From Phanerodontia chrysosporium (lineage: Eukaryota; Basidiomycota; Agaricomycetes; Polyporales; Phanerochaetaceae): a DNA stretch of 64,000 bases. Shown here piece by piece: positions 23,595-36,298 of the stretch. Below the pieces are notes generated by a model, which ran no database searches, was not told where the DNA came from, and saw only the letters and a program-made list of their open reading frames with translations. A program made the translations under genes and the position numbers. Location: the NCBI GenBank assembly GCA_001910725.1, contig MJGA01000003.1, positions 1,364,001 through 1,428,000 of the forward strand, in the 5' to 3' direction. Numbering within the stretch: the first letter of the stretch is position 1; every line of letters starts with the position of its first letter.

Positions 23595-25893
23595 TCACTC
23601 CTTCCCTAATCCCAGCATGACGATCACGTACAGGTTCGCGGCAAGGACGATGACAAATATCAGGGACGCCACTGTTGTCAGCAGCCATCCGTTGCTAAAG
23701 TCGATGTAGTCATCGACCTCGGAGGACGCGCTTGCCGTCTCGACGAGCACCACGTCCGTCTTCTCCTCTGCCACGATGGCGTCGACGGCTGTATCTGTGA
23801 TGTGCGCAGCTGACGTCAGCCCCAAGGCACAAGGCACGGGCACAGCACGGGAGCATCAAGGTTGCGTACCTCACGCACCGACAGTCTGTCGTCCGGCGGG
23901 GGCTCCGCGCCGTCCCGCGGCACGCCTGCCGCAGCGAGCGCGTCCGGCGTGGGAGCGCGCTGGCGCTCTGCGTCGCCGCGCCGGCCCGACTTGACGCGCA
24001 TGACCGAGCGCGAGGACGTCAGCCAGATGAGCGGGAAGGCGACGAACGGGAGCACGATCGAGAGCGCGACCTGCGATGCGACGAGCAGCATGTTGATCCC
24101 GGGCCGCCCGACGGCGATGGCGACGACCATCGAGGGCACGAGGCCGAGCAGGCGCGTGATGAGGCGCCGCAGGAAGGGCTGTCAATGCCTCGTGTAAGCG
24201 CGCCACACAGCGTGAGCGGCGGAGGACGGTGCGCACTGAGACCCTCCATTCGATGAAACCCTCGGAGACGACTTGTCCGGCAAGTGTTGCTGTGATGCTC
24301 GACGACTGCCCTGAGCTCAGGAGCGCGAGCGCGAAGATGACACCAGCGGCTATAGGAACGGCTTGAGCCCAAACTGTGTTCTGAATCTGGGGATACGGGC
24401 GTACCGTGACCGACGTGCTGTACAATCAGGTCATACGCATCAAAAAGCCCTGCAGGAATCATGGAGCCCTTGCCGTCCACGAAGAACACGGAGGCGGCTA
24501 CGACAAGAATCCTGTACAAGATTCAAGATTAATTAGCTTTCAGCAAGCTAGAACATGATCAGGATGCTGACGCTGCATTGATAGGGACGGCTACGCCTAG
24601 AAGACTAGCCACAATGTCGACAATGCCATGTTTCAGATGTGCTCGGATGAAACCAACATCATTGTTCTCCCTTTCGTACTTCATCCGATAGTCAAGCGAG
24701 AGTGCTCTTCGCTCAGCGCGCGAGATCTCGAAGAGGGAAGCTGTCCACTTTTTCAATATGACTGTCACGTTCGGGTTGTTCGCTTCCGGCGATGATATCG
24801 GAGGAGGCAATGAGGACGATGGGGTCCCAGTTCTGTCCTGTGTCGCCATGAATGAACCTAAGAATAACGCGTGGGGCATGACTGTGGCGCCGAGGATGCC
24901 GACAGCTATGGTGACTGTGAGTGTGACATATACATGCAAAGTGGTCCCACTCTTGCCTGTGTATAATGTATCGCTATGTGCGTCAAAGAGCTTTGCTGAA
25001 GGTATAAAGCCGAGGAACGCTTGAGACCAGTCCGGGGAGACTTTAACTATTAACAGAATGAAGCAAGCAAAGACAGCAAGGACCTGGCAGAGATGGAAAC
25101 GTTAAACCTGGATACTGAGCCTGAGCAGAAAGCACCTTACCAGAAGCATAATGGTCAGTTTCAAAGACTCTAGATGGCTTGCTGTACCGCGATGGACTTC
25201 CTAGGACCAGGAAAACCAAGACATCCGCAGCAGTGATGGCTACACCAGCCCACAAAGGGAGCTTGGGGAACAGCATACAAAGTGCAATGGCGGATCCCAG
25301 GAGTTCGGCCAAGTCGGTACACACGATGGCCACCTCGCAAAGTATGTAGAGCGGGTACAGGACCGCATAACGGATGAGCCTCCGGTGGCGAGGACGGTCG
25401 TGCAGGAGAAGGCGACAGTGTGTCGCGAGGTCGACGCCTGTCACGCACCCGAGCTTGCAGGCCAGGGACTGGGCGATCTATCAGAGTTTGCGGGCGTGGA
25501 TAAGCTGTTGATAGACGAACCTGCAATACAATGGCTCCCAGTCCTGCGAGGAGGACGATAAAGAGCAAAGGCCTGTATCCGAACTCGGATCCGGCCTGGA
25601 GATCGACGCTCCAGTTGCCCCTGGTCAATACAGTTATGTGAGTGCTTCTGTCGACATGGCCGTGCAACGGGGAATTCACGGATCGAAGTACGCCACGGAA
25701 CAGACGATGCCGACCCCCACCTGTGTAAACAGTGAGGTCAGAACGACTGGAGGGCGCGCGATGGACCTACGTGATGCTTGACGTGGCGAAAGACGGTGCG
25801 CGCGCCGCGGGCGAGGCGGGAGTGGCAGTTTTTGTTGTCGTTACCCTGGTGCTGGGCCTTCATGCCCTGTGCTTGTTCCGCGAGCGGCGGCAT
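23595..25893 (-). CDS. NRAMP-family divalent metal transporter
   Basis: A multi-pass protein of about 540 residues (roughly eleven membrane segments) that moves Mn2+, Fe2+ or related ions with protons. The two ion-site motifs are visible: VGIVCSVAYFDPGNWSVDLQAG in TM1, with the DPGN metal-binding motif (25.6-25.7 kb, split by a 56-nt intron after DP), and GATVMPHALFLGS in TM6, with the MPH motif (24.88 kb). The segment LYILCEVAIVCTDLAELLGSAIAL is the typical TM3. The start is ATG 25891-25893 (MPPLAEQAQGMKAQ), after which a basic stretch leads into TM1. It ends ANLYVIVMLGLGKE. An added Ser-rich loop after MPH and an acidic loop before the last helix are not conserved. Fungal members sit in the plasma membrane or endosomal/vacuolar membranes (Smf type); which one cannot be told. 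Confidence 0.92.
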
Positions 25894-26237
25894 GATGGGC
25901 AGGGGGTGGGGTCAGGTCGGGGGCCGTCGAGGACTGCGAGCATGGTGGCAGGGTACTTGTCTGTACCAGGAGAGCGGATGAAAACAAGGGTGCGGTATCT
26001 CTCGACGTCGACCCGTATGGCCGTTCCCACTTGGTTCGGCCCAGTGGCTGCCCATCCCAGACCGAACTGGCAGGCGCGACCACACCCTGCGGCACGCGTC
26101 AGGCGCCCAATTCAGTGCCCACGCGTGGGAGCGCGCTGAGATCCATCCTCCTGGGTCCCGCCGCGAGTCCTCGGCTCTCTCCCATTGCCCCCGACGTCGT
26201 CCAACACACTGTCTTTGGACACCACACAACACACAAA
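25894..26237. promoter_or_regulatory. Divergent promoter between the NRAMP gene and MED6
   Basis: 344 bases between the two start codons. It contains the perfect 12-bp palindrome CCCACGCGTGGG (26118-26129), which includes an ACGCGT core. No TATA box is obvious on either side. Confidence 0.5.
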
Positions 26238-27439
26238 TGGACCTCAACGACCTCCACCCGCCAGACGACTACAGCCACAGGTTCTTCATATGGCACGAGT
26301 GGATACAGGTCAGCCGCGCGTAATTACCCTCCCCTCGGTTTCTTCTCACTTTCGACCCAGGCCAACGGTCCGCTTACGAACGAGAACGTATTCGACTATT
26401 TCGCGTCGAGCATGTTCTACGACAAACAGAGCAACAACCAGGTCCTGCGCATGCAGACCATGCACACCGGCCAGCCGCTAGTCAACGAGGCCGAAGAGCT
26501 CAGGTGAGCACCCGCGACGCGCTATTCCAACCGTAAACAACGGCTGAGCGCGTCTGGAACGGTGCTCTTGTCGTCCGTCTTGGCCGCTGCAGACGCTTCA
26601 CAGGCATTGAGTTCGCTGTCGTCCACGCGCAACCGCCCTCGCTGTTCATCATCCACAAACGCGAACGAATATCGCCAGATGAAGGTGCGCTGCGCTTGAT
26701 AGACGCATATGCCTTACCTTCTAGATTGACCACCTGTGCGACCAAGTTCGCCCGCTCGTGGCATACTTTATCATGAACAACCGGATATACCAGAGCCCGG
26801 ACGTATATACGCTCGTCTCCAATCGTCTTGTGCGTCTCGGCACGCTAGCCTCTTGACGTCGTTTATCCTCATTTGTCCACGCTTTCAGCTTACCTCATTG
26901 AATTCCCTCCAAACCTCGCTGGACACCCTCCGACAACACCGACCCGCGTACACGCCTCGAACAGGATTCATCTGGCCAATCATGGAGCCCTCCACCGCTG
27001 ACACGAGCAAGAAGCGGGCGCTGGACGCAGGGGACGACGCGCAGGCATCGAAGGCCCTCACCGAGACGTCCTCCAAGCCAGCGAACACACAGGCCGCCTC
27101 ACGCGGCGGGAAACGCAAGCAGAACAACATGCTCATGTTCAACGCGATGCGGACGACCGCTCTGCACGCGAACAAGGCGTTCACACTTCCGACGGCCGTC
27201 TCAGACGGTCCCGTCCCTGAGACCCCCGCGTCAGCGACTGCCGGCCGCTCTTCCGCCACGCCCGCGCCGTCGCAGCGCGACGGCACGCCCAAGCCCTCTC
27301 AGGACACCGCGTCCGCAAAAGGCTCTGTGGGCGGCGCGAAGAAAAAGAAGAAGGAGAAACGTGAGTAGGGTTATCTGATAACGTGCCTGGGCTGACGGCA
27401 ATCTCTCATGGCGCAGGCGGGTCCATCGCGGCGACCTAA
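26238..27439 (+). CDS. MED6: Mediator complex subunit 6
   Basis: A head-module subunit of Mediator, linking activators to RNA polymerase II in the nucleus. The N-terminal Med6 domain is clear: HRFFIWHEWIQ, then GPLTNENVFDYFASSMFYDKQSNNQVLRMQT, then GIEFAVVHAQPPSLFIIHKRER, then VAYFIMNNRIYQSPDVYTLVSNRLLTSL. A Thr/Pro/Ala-rich linker and a lysine-rich end (GAKKKKKEK) follow. The start is ATG 26238-26240 (MDLNDLHPP). Introns of about 50-60 nt separate the conserved blocks. At the 3' end a 23-nt terminal exon (27417-27439) is reached through an intron with a GTGAGT donor, CTGAC branch-like site and GCAG acceptor, giving the tail RGSIAAT. Without that splice the frame stops at 27368 with the tail KRE; I prefer the spliced form. 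Confidence 0.92.
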
Positions 27440-27820
27440 CGCTGCTGTCCGGCCGTCCGTGGCAGTATTTCCGGATATTCGAGGCGGTTTCCCAGTGCTG
27501 ATGTGCGGCATCTCGACGGCACGCGGTGAGAGGATGTGCCCCCCTCGCGAACGATCTCACGCTCCTGCTCCCTCGCGCACGGCATCGTGCCGCGCCCGTC
27601 GGCATACCCATTGTGGCAAGCGGTTCAGGCAGCTGCACGCCAAGTCCATGCATGCGAGTGATGACCGCCAGTTCGGACGCAGCTAGCGCATTAGTGTGGC
27701 GATGAGGTGTCCGTAGCATTTCCATAAGGATACCCGAACCATTGGGATGTAGCATATAGTACATGTTCGCAGAGTGAACGTCCGTCCAATACAATTTATA
27801 TACAGGGATGATGGACCCGA
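27440..27820. other. Intergenic region between convergent MED6 and AP-3 sigma genes
   Basis: About 380 bases that should hold both 3' untranslated regions. The second half is AT-rich. No gene or RNA structure is recognisable. Confidence 0.6.
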
Positions 27821-28630
27821 CTATCGTGCGCCGACGCCAGTCAGCTTGCCGGTGAGCCAGCCGAGCGGTGTTTGCAGTCCTGAGCCACGAGAGCCAACCA
27901 CACCAGATCCAAGGGACAGCGGGTTTGAGGATGCAAACGACTCTTTTCTCGCCTTTGCCGCGTCTTGCACTGTGGATCCGAATGTTCGTATAGGAGCGAA
28001 GCCAGATTCTAGGATGGGGCGTACCGGCATTGTCTATCTCTTCTACATTCGTCTCTAATACCAGTCCGCCTTGTATGATTTCCGACAATATATGATGCAC
28101 CTGCATCTCCCTTGTGAAAAAAAAACATTGTGCCTGAAGCTAGCTTACGCACCTCGTCGAAGTGGAAGACCAGATCCAGCTCGCAGACGTTCTCGAAAGC
28201 GCGGTCCAGGACTCTACAAAGACCTGAGGCGTTCGTGAGCACACAACGTCACACGACACAGCGCAGCCACGCACCTGAATGAGATCCAGAATCCCAAGTT
28301 CACTCTCCGCAGAGTCCACGAGGAACACAAAATACAGGGTCGCGTAATTGCGGTAGACGACGCGCGGCCGCTCGCCGCCGGTGCCCTCGCCGAGGAGGCT
28401 CTCGAGCTCGGGCGCGTCGAGGAAGTTGCAGAGGCTCGCCTGGCGCGCGGAGACGAGGCCGTAGATCTTGCCGACGAGGGCCTGTACGGACTGCTGCTGG
28501 AGCGAGGTGTAGAACTTGACGAGGCGCGGCACGCCCGAGGTGTTGACTGCACGGGCGGGGCTAGCGTGAGTGAGACTTATCGGGCGACAGCAGGAGAACG
28601 GGCCGGACAGATGAGTACTGCGTGGATCAT
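27821..28630 (-). CDS. APS3: AP-3 adaptor complex, sigma (small) subunit
   Basis: A small clathrin-adaptor chain of about 195 residues; AP-3 carries cargo from Golgi/endosomes to the vacuole. Conserved stretches are MIHAVLI-FNTSGVPRLVKFYTSL at the N-terminus (the first 22 bases are exon 1, joined over an intron to 28.54 kb), YRNYATLYFVFLVDSAESELGILDLIQ (28.3 kb), VFVESLDRAFENVCELDLVFHFDEV (28.15-28.22 kb) and HHILSEIIQGGLVLETNVEEIDNA (28.05-28.1 kb). The ILDLIQVFVE and VLETN segments match sigma-3 rather than sigma-1 or sigma-2. A poorly conserved Ser/Gly-rich tail ends LTGKLTGVGAR. The start is ATG 28628-28630. The intron 1 donor is GTCCGG, less usual than GTRNGT, but it restores the expected protein exactly. 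Confidence 0.92.
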
Positions 28631-29159
28631 GTTTCGGGGTCGTCGGTTGGGTGTGTGCGGGCTACGGCTGCATGTAGGGGAGAGAGGTAGACGGCGAGCC
28701 GCCGAGACTGGGCACCAATGACCTTGTGGCGTTAGACGCCTGATCTCACCGTGCTTTCTCCATTCGACGACCATCGAGCATCGAGTGAGAGAGTCCCAAG
28801 GATCACAGTTCTGTCATTTACGCGTACAGTAAACATGTTATTTGGCTCGAGGATACCAGAAGACACGGACCGGAATGACCGTGTAAATCCGGTTCCAAAA
28901 AGAGCGACAATATAGTACTACTTACTCCTTGCTCCTAGAACTTGAACATCTCAGGGTAGCGGTTGAGAGCGTGTTGTTGCCATGAGCCGCGCCATCCCAG
29001 CCATGAAAATATTTGCCATGAAAAACAATAGATGCCCATGGGGCCATCTCTCTGAACGGACTCAAATATAAGCGACGTGAGTCACAGGCTATGAATACAA
29101 CATATGCAACCGGAAAGCAGATATATCCATCGACAGCAGAAGAAATAAATAGCAGAACC
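28631..29159. other. AP-3 sigma promoter and MCM5 3' flank
   Basis: About 530 bases between two minus-strand genes. The part next to MCM5 (28900-29159) is AT-rich and probably 3' UTR; the part next to AP-3 sigma is GC-richer promoter sequence. No gene-like frame or repeat was seen. Confidence 0.55.
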
Positions 29160-31875
<2,716 letters not shown>

Positions 31876-32499
31876 GAGTGCTAGTTGGAAGGGTGGCCGT
31901 GCGAGAAGCAGAGTGTGAGGCGGATGGAACGGGCGTGAAGTCCAAGAACAACGCGTCGGGCGCGTAAAGCACCTTTAGGGCAGACCGTTGCGCGTTCATT
32001 TCGTTGCCGCCATACAACACAAACTGAAATGCACCGAATTCACATTTGGCTTATTTGGTATAGAGTATCTTAGTATCGAGCAAGTAGGCATCTTATTTTG
32101 TCACGTTTCTGGTTGTCCGTATGTCAACCAGTAACGAAGTGCCTGATCTGTCACACAAGTGCTACCGAAACCCTGTCTAACTATGTCAGTATGTTTGTGT
32201 CTCGCCGCTCAGGTCAGACCTAGGCGTGCAGGTCGCGCGAACACTGCAGCTGCAGCCCAACCTCGAGCGGAGGCGCGATGCACATGCATGGGCACCGATC
32301 GAAGCGCCCATTACCCAGGACGCGTCAGGCGCGCTTCCCCATTCCTACGACAGCCTCCTACCACGCTGCTGCCTGCTACCCCGCCTCTTCCGCTTTGCAC
32401 TCATAGGTGCGTGCCGCTTGTTTCCTAGCGTTGCTGTGGTCAGCTAACGGGTCGCTCATAGCTCCATCTATCCGACAGATACCCGCCCTAATCTCATTC
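31876..32499. promoter_or_regulatory. Divergent promoter between MCM5 and CSN6 with two MCB sites
   Basis: 624 bases between the start codons. ACGCGT occurs at 31951-31956, 76 bases upstream of the MCM5 ATG, and at 32320-32325. Each is followed closely by a second GGCGCG/GGGCGCG half, resembling E2F/MBF sites. In yeasts MBF drives MCM genes at G1/S through this hexamer; applying that here is inference. Confidence 0.6.
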
Positions 32500-33949
32500 A
32501 TGGCAGCACAGATGGAGACCGATGAGCTCCCCGTGGTGCTCCCCTCAACGACAACGAGTGGTCTTTCGTTGGCACTGTCAGTGGCTTGTCTTCTTGCGAT
32601 GTCTCTTGCTGATGAATGACTCCATGCAGTCACCCTTTGCCCATCTTGAACATCTCGGAGCACCTAACTCGTATGAAGCTTCAGACGAGATCAAATTCGC
32701 CTTTCGGTACGCCACACAGACTATTGATAGTTGAATTTTCTTCGCTGATGGTATTCCGCTAGTTATTGGAGCCCTCCTAGGAACTCAAAATGGTCGCGAA
32801 GTCGAGATCGTGAACAGCTTCGAACTCGCGATGGAGAACGACGGAGTGACTGTCGATTCAGGTTTCCTAGTCGCGCGAAGAGAGCAATGTCAGTCTCGCC
32901 CGTCCGACCCACTTCTATGCGCTGACATCTTGGCGACAGACAAGCAAGTCTTCCCATCACTGGAGTTCATCGGCTGGTATACTGTCGCACCACACCCTAC
33001 CGCGCAGCACATCGCTCTCCATGAACAGGTGCGTTATCTTCCTGATGTGTGTTCACATCTCTGACACGTCCTATCATTATAGTTTACAGCCTACAGCTCG
33101 ACGCCACTGCTACTCATGTTGCAGCCGTCGTCAGTCTTCGTCTCAGATGCTCAGTCTCTTCCCTTCAAAGCGTATGAGCCGACAATCGAGATTCGGGATC
33201 GCAAAACTCGCTCTGTCTTTGTTGAGGCGTCATACACAGTTGAAACTGGTGAAGCCGAGCGAATCGCTGTGGATTGGACTGCCAAAGGAGGGTCCGGAGG
33301 GACAAGTTGTAAGAGGCGCTACTCGCTCGTGTATAAAGCTATGGGCTGATCCTCATGTAGTGGAATCACATCTGCAGGCGCAAAGGGCTGCTGTGAAGAT
33401 GCTCCATGACCGTATCTTACTGCTAGTGAAATATGTCACAGACGTTATCGCAGGTACGCACGGACGACGTCAGTCATCTGCGAAGGTATACTGAAATCGA
33501 AGTAGGATCTGCTCAGAAGGACCACGCCACTTTGCGCTCGCTATCAGCTCTCATTGCGTCTCTGCCGGCAAGTGAGAACAAGGAGTTCCGGAAGGAATTT
33601 GACACGGTACGCGGGCGGTCCTACATCGTCGCATACCGATATCTAATTAACGTTCCTTACCCAAGGAATATGAGGATGTACAACTCACAGCATACCTCTC
33701 CACCCTTACTAAGTCAGCAAGTATCCTGAACGATGTAAGCCTCAGATAGCCCGCTCTGCCCAGCCTTCTAACATCCCCTATCAGCTTGTCGATCGCCATG
33801 TCGTCCTCAGTGCCAACAGGGAGGACCGTGGCCCTATGGGCCCCGGACGACGAAGGGGGATGGGCCGCGCGGGGCACGGGACAATGGGTGGCATGGGCTT
33901 CATGGGTAGTTCAATGGGCATGATGGGTTCGCTTTCAGACTGGCGGTGA
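32500..33949 (+). CDS. CSN6: COP9 signalosome subunit 6
   Basis: An MPN-domain protein of the COP9 signalosome, which removes Nedd8 from cullins. The start is ATG 32500-32502 (MAAQMETDEL). After a 54-nt-class intron the MPN core follows: LHPLPILNISEHLTRMKLQ, GALLGTQNGREVEIVNSFEL, then VFPSLEFIGWYTVAPHPTAQHIALHEQ and PLLLMLQPSSVFVSDAQSLPFKAYEP. The metal-binding H-x-H-x7-S-x2-D set of the catalytic subunit Csn5 is missing, as expected of CSN6, so the subunit is structural. The C-terminal helical part (RRYTEIEVGSAQKDHATLRSLSALIASLP) is usual for the family. A Gly/Met-rich tail (MGGMGFMGSSMGMMGSL) follows. The stop is TGA 33947-33949. Seven or so short introns. Confidence 0.92.
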
Positions 33950-34321
33950 ACTTCCCACCCACCCTTCGCCTGCCCCTTCGCCCGCCCGGACTCTATCGCC
34001 ACGATGCCTATGAAAGCTTACACACATGTCGACTGTACTATTATCCACGTCACTGTATTCTGGCTTCTTGTCGACTAAGCACGATTGGAATCTTCTCCTC
34101 GAAGTTGTGTACTTTCGACCGTGGTTGGAGACATATTCACACGACTAGCTCTAGAGCGCTGTTGCTCCGCTCTCGGCCTCCGGCTGCCCGGGTTAGATGT
34201 TACATATGACCCCTTTAGTTGGCCAAGCAGACGGGATTCTATGCTCACAAACGGATATCAGAGGGTATATAAGGCGGAAGCGGTCGGCGGTGTGGCCGTG
34301 TAGCCCTTCCTCCTGTTCGCA
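33950..34321 (+). promoter_or_regulatory. Promoter of the TMEM205-like gene
   Basis: About 370 bases between CSN6 and the next plus-strand gene. A TATATAA box (34266-34272) lies 50 bases upstream of the ATG. No other recognisable element. Confidence 0.55.
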
Positions 34322-35108
34322 ATGTCAGTGCTCAGCAAACCAGAAGTATTGACCATCGACTCCGTTTTCGAGGTTTTGAGCCTCAAGGAGTTTACATCCT
34401 AGGTTATGGATGGCTCATGGGAATGTGTATGTTATGCATTCGTTCCGATATAACATGCTCAATGCGACTGTGTGTATAGCAATATGGGTAACCTTCATAG
34501 GAGGTGTTATTGCATTCAAGACCTTGCGTACGTGGTCCTGAATGCGAAACCGAACTTTGCGCCTCACCCGGAGCTCAGCTCGCCAGCAGTTTGGAGCGCT
34601 GCAACACCGTACTTTCCGTGGTACTTCAATATTTCAATCTTGCTCTCAAGTGGCCTACTACTGCTCTGGACGAAGGCGCACCCGCATGTTATCGCAAACC
34701 TCGCGAACCCAAGACTCGCTGACGTCGCGCAAGCATATGCACTGGGAACCGTGATCGCTTCCCAACTTGCGAACCAGACCGTCATTGGGCCCATGACGAG
34801 CAAGTACGTCTGGCGCGTCACAACTATGGGAAGGATTGTACTTACCAGTGCTTCTCAGGACGATGTTCCAGCGTCACAAACTGGAGAAGCAAGAGGGAAA
34901 GTCATACAACGAACCAGGGGTAAGTCTGTCGAGGTGCAACAAAACTATGATCTTAGTCACGCCTCTACAGGTGTCTGCAGAGATGAGAGCGCTGAACTCG
35001 AAGTTCTCCCGGTTGCATGGTATCAGCTCGCTGCTCAACCTGGCTGCGAATATCTCCCTCATCTTCCATGGCCTGTGGGTGGGCACCAAGGGTCTCGGAA
35101 ACTTGTAG
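34322..35108 (+). CDS. TMEM205-like (DUF4149) membrane protein
   Basis: About 190 residues with four hydrophobic segments. The pattern GGVIAFKTLPRQQFGALQHRTFPWYFNIS, then LLLLWTKAHPHVI, then ADVAQAYALGTVIASQLANQTVIGPMTSKTMFQRHKLEKQEGK, then LNSKFSRLHGISSLLNLAANISLIFHGLW is the DUF4149/TMEM205 signature: a charged P-T-S-K-T/R-H-K-L-E-K loop and R-L-H-G near the last helix. In humans TMEM205 affects cisplatin resistance; in fungi the role is unknown. The start is ATG 34322-34324 (MSVLSKPEVL). Single bases appear to be missing near 34374 (GTTTTGAG) and 34617 (ACTTTCCG), each beside a T run; the protein continues in the next frame at both. Introns end near 34471, 34606, 34854 and 34970. The stop is TAG 35106-35108. 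Confidence 0.85.
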
Positions 35109-35244
35109 CGTTCGATATCATGAACAACAACAAATGCACAAATATGCTCTTTGGAAGGTCATCAAATTGAAGGTCGAGGAGGCAGAGGAAAGGACGTACC
35201 AAGAGTACACATTGGTATGAAGTCATTTTACACGAGCATATCCC

Positions 35245-36145
35245 TCACGCTCCAACGCTATCCATGTCTGGCATGAAGCCTTCCCGTAAGCTCCTCTCCA
35301 GTCGTCTAATTTCCTCAATAGACGTCGCTTTCGCAATTGCCTCCTTGACACGCTGCGCCTCCTCCTTCGACATGAGCCGACCAGCTTTGCCTGGTGCTAC
35401 TATGGGCTTGGGTTCGTCCATGGTCGTCGCAGGCTTCGCGTGCGTCGAGACTGTTGTCGAAAGCGTGGTCGCGAGTTGCGTGGGTAGCCCGTCAGCTGTC
35501 AGGAACAGGGCCTTGCCGGCGTCGCGCTCCTGCATAGTTCAATGAATCGCGTCGCTCTTGTGTGACAACGTTGGGACCGCACCTTCTGCCGGATTCTCTG
35601 GAAATCCAAAACTCTTAGACTTGGGATACGCCAGGCAAGCCACTCGCGATACCATTTCTTTTCCCGCACGGGGTTCCCTAGCAAAGAGAGATATTGGAGC
35701 CCTTTGACATCCTTCAACGGTTCGAGATCGCCAAGCTCAGCGAGGTTATTGTTCGTGAGCACAAGGGTGGTAAGGTTGGGCACTGAAAGGTGCAAGGACG
35801 GCGAAATAGAAGCTATGCGGTTATTGGCGAGGAGGAGGGTGCGTAGCCGGCGGAGCAAAGGAATGTTCCCCAGAACAAGGATGGAGTTGTCGGTGAAGTC
35901 GATGCAGTCGTGTGTGTCCTACAAGTAGTCCAGATGTAAGTCCATGCCCACGTGCACATGTAGTTCGCGTACCTTGGTAATACCAAGGTTTTCGATGGCG
36001 GGGATGGTGTACCCTTCACGCCGTTTCGTCAAATGCGTGCAGACGAGGAGAACCGCGACATACCTCGCAGATCGAGTTGCCGCTCCTTAACCGGATTGAG
36101 CGTGGAGTTAACGGATTGAATGAGCTCTGGCGTGAGCTTGACCAT
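35245..36145 (-). CDS. LEA1: U2 snRNP component A' (leucine-rich repeat protein)
   Basis: A spliceosomal protein of about 230 residues that binds U2 snRNA stem-loop IV together with U2B''. It starts MVKLTPELIQSVNSTLNPVKERQLDLRG (ATG 36143-36145), the family's usual opening. Leucine-rich repeats follow: YTIPAIENLGITKDTHDCIDFTDNSI, LRRLRTLLLANNRIASI, and NLTTLVLTNNNLAELGDLEPL. The cap motif is GLQYLSLLGNPVREKKWYREWLAWRIPSLRVLDFQRI, in which LLGNPV and YR are nearly invariant. The C-terminal helix contains SKEEAQRVKEAIAKATSIEEIRRLERSLREG. The stop is at 35245-35247, 136 bases from the converging stop of the TMEM205-like gene. The start lies only 153 bases from the SAC1 start on the other strand. 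Confidence 0.93.
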
Positions 36146-36298
36146 CGTGCTCAGCTACGCCGTGATGGTTCAGAGCCAGGCGTGTGCCTCCAGGTGGAGG
36201 TGATGTTGGGATGAGGGACGAAACAAGCGTGTCCCAGCAAGCGCCGCCACTGCACACTCTCTCAAGCACCAACCACCTCCTGGCCCCCTCCTCACACC
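36146..36298. promoter_or_regulatory. Very short bidirectional promoter between U2A' and SAC1
   Basis: Only 153 bases separate the two start codons, so both 5' leaders and both core promoters must fit here. No TATA box is seen. The SAC1 side is C/T-rich (CTCTCTC, CCCCCTCCTC) as in TATA-less fungal promoters. Confidence 0.6.
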
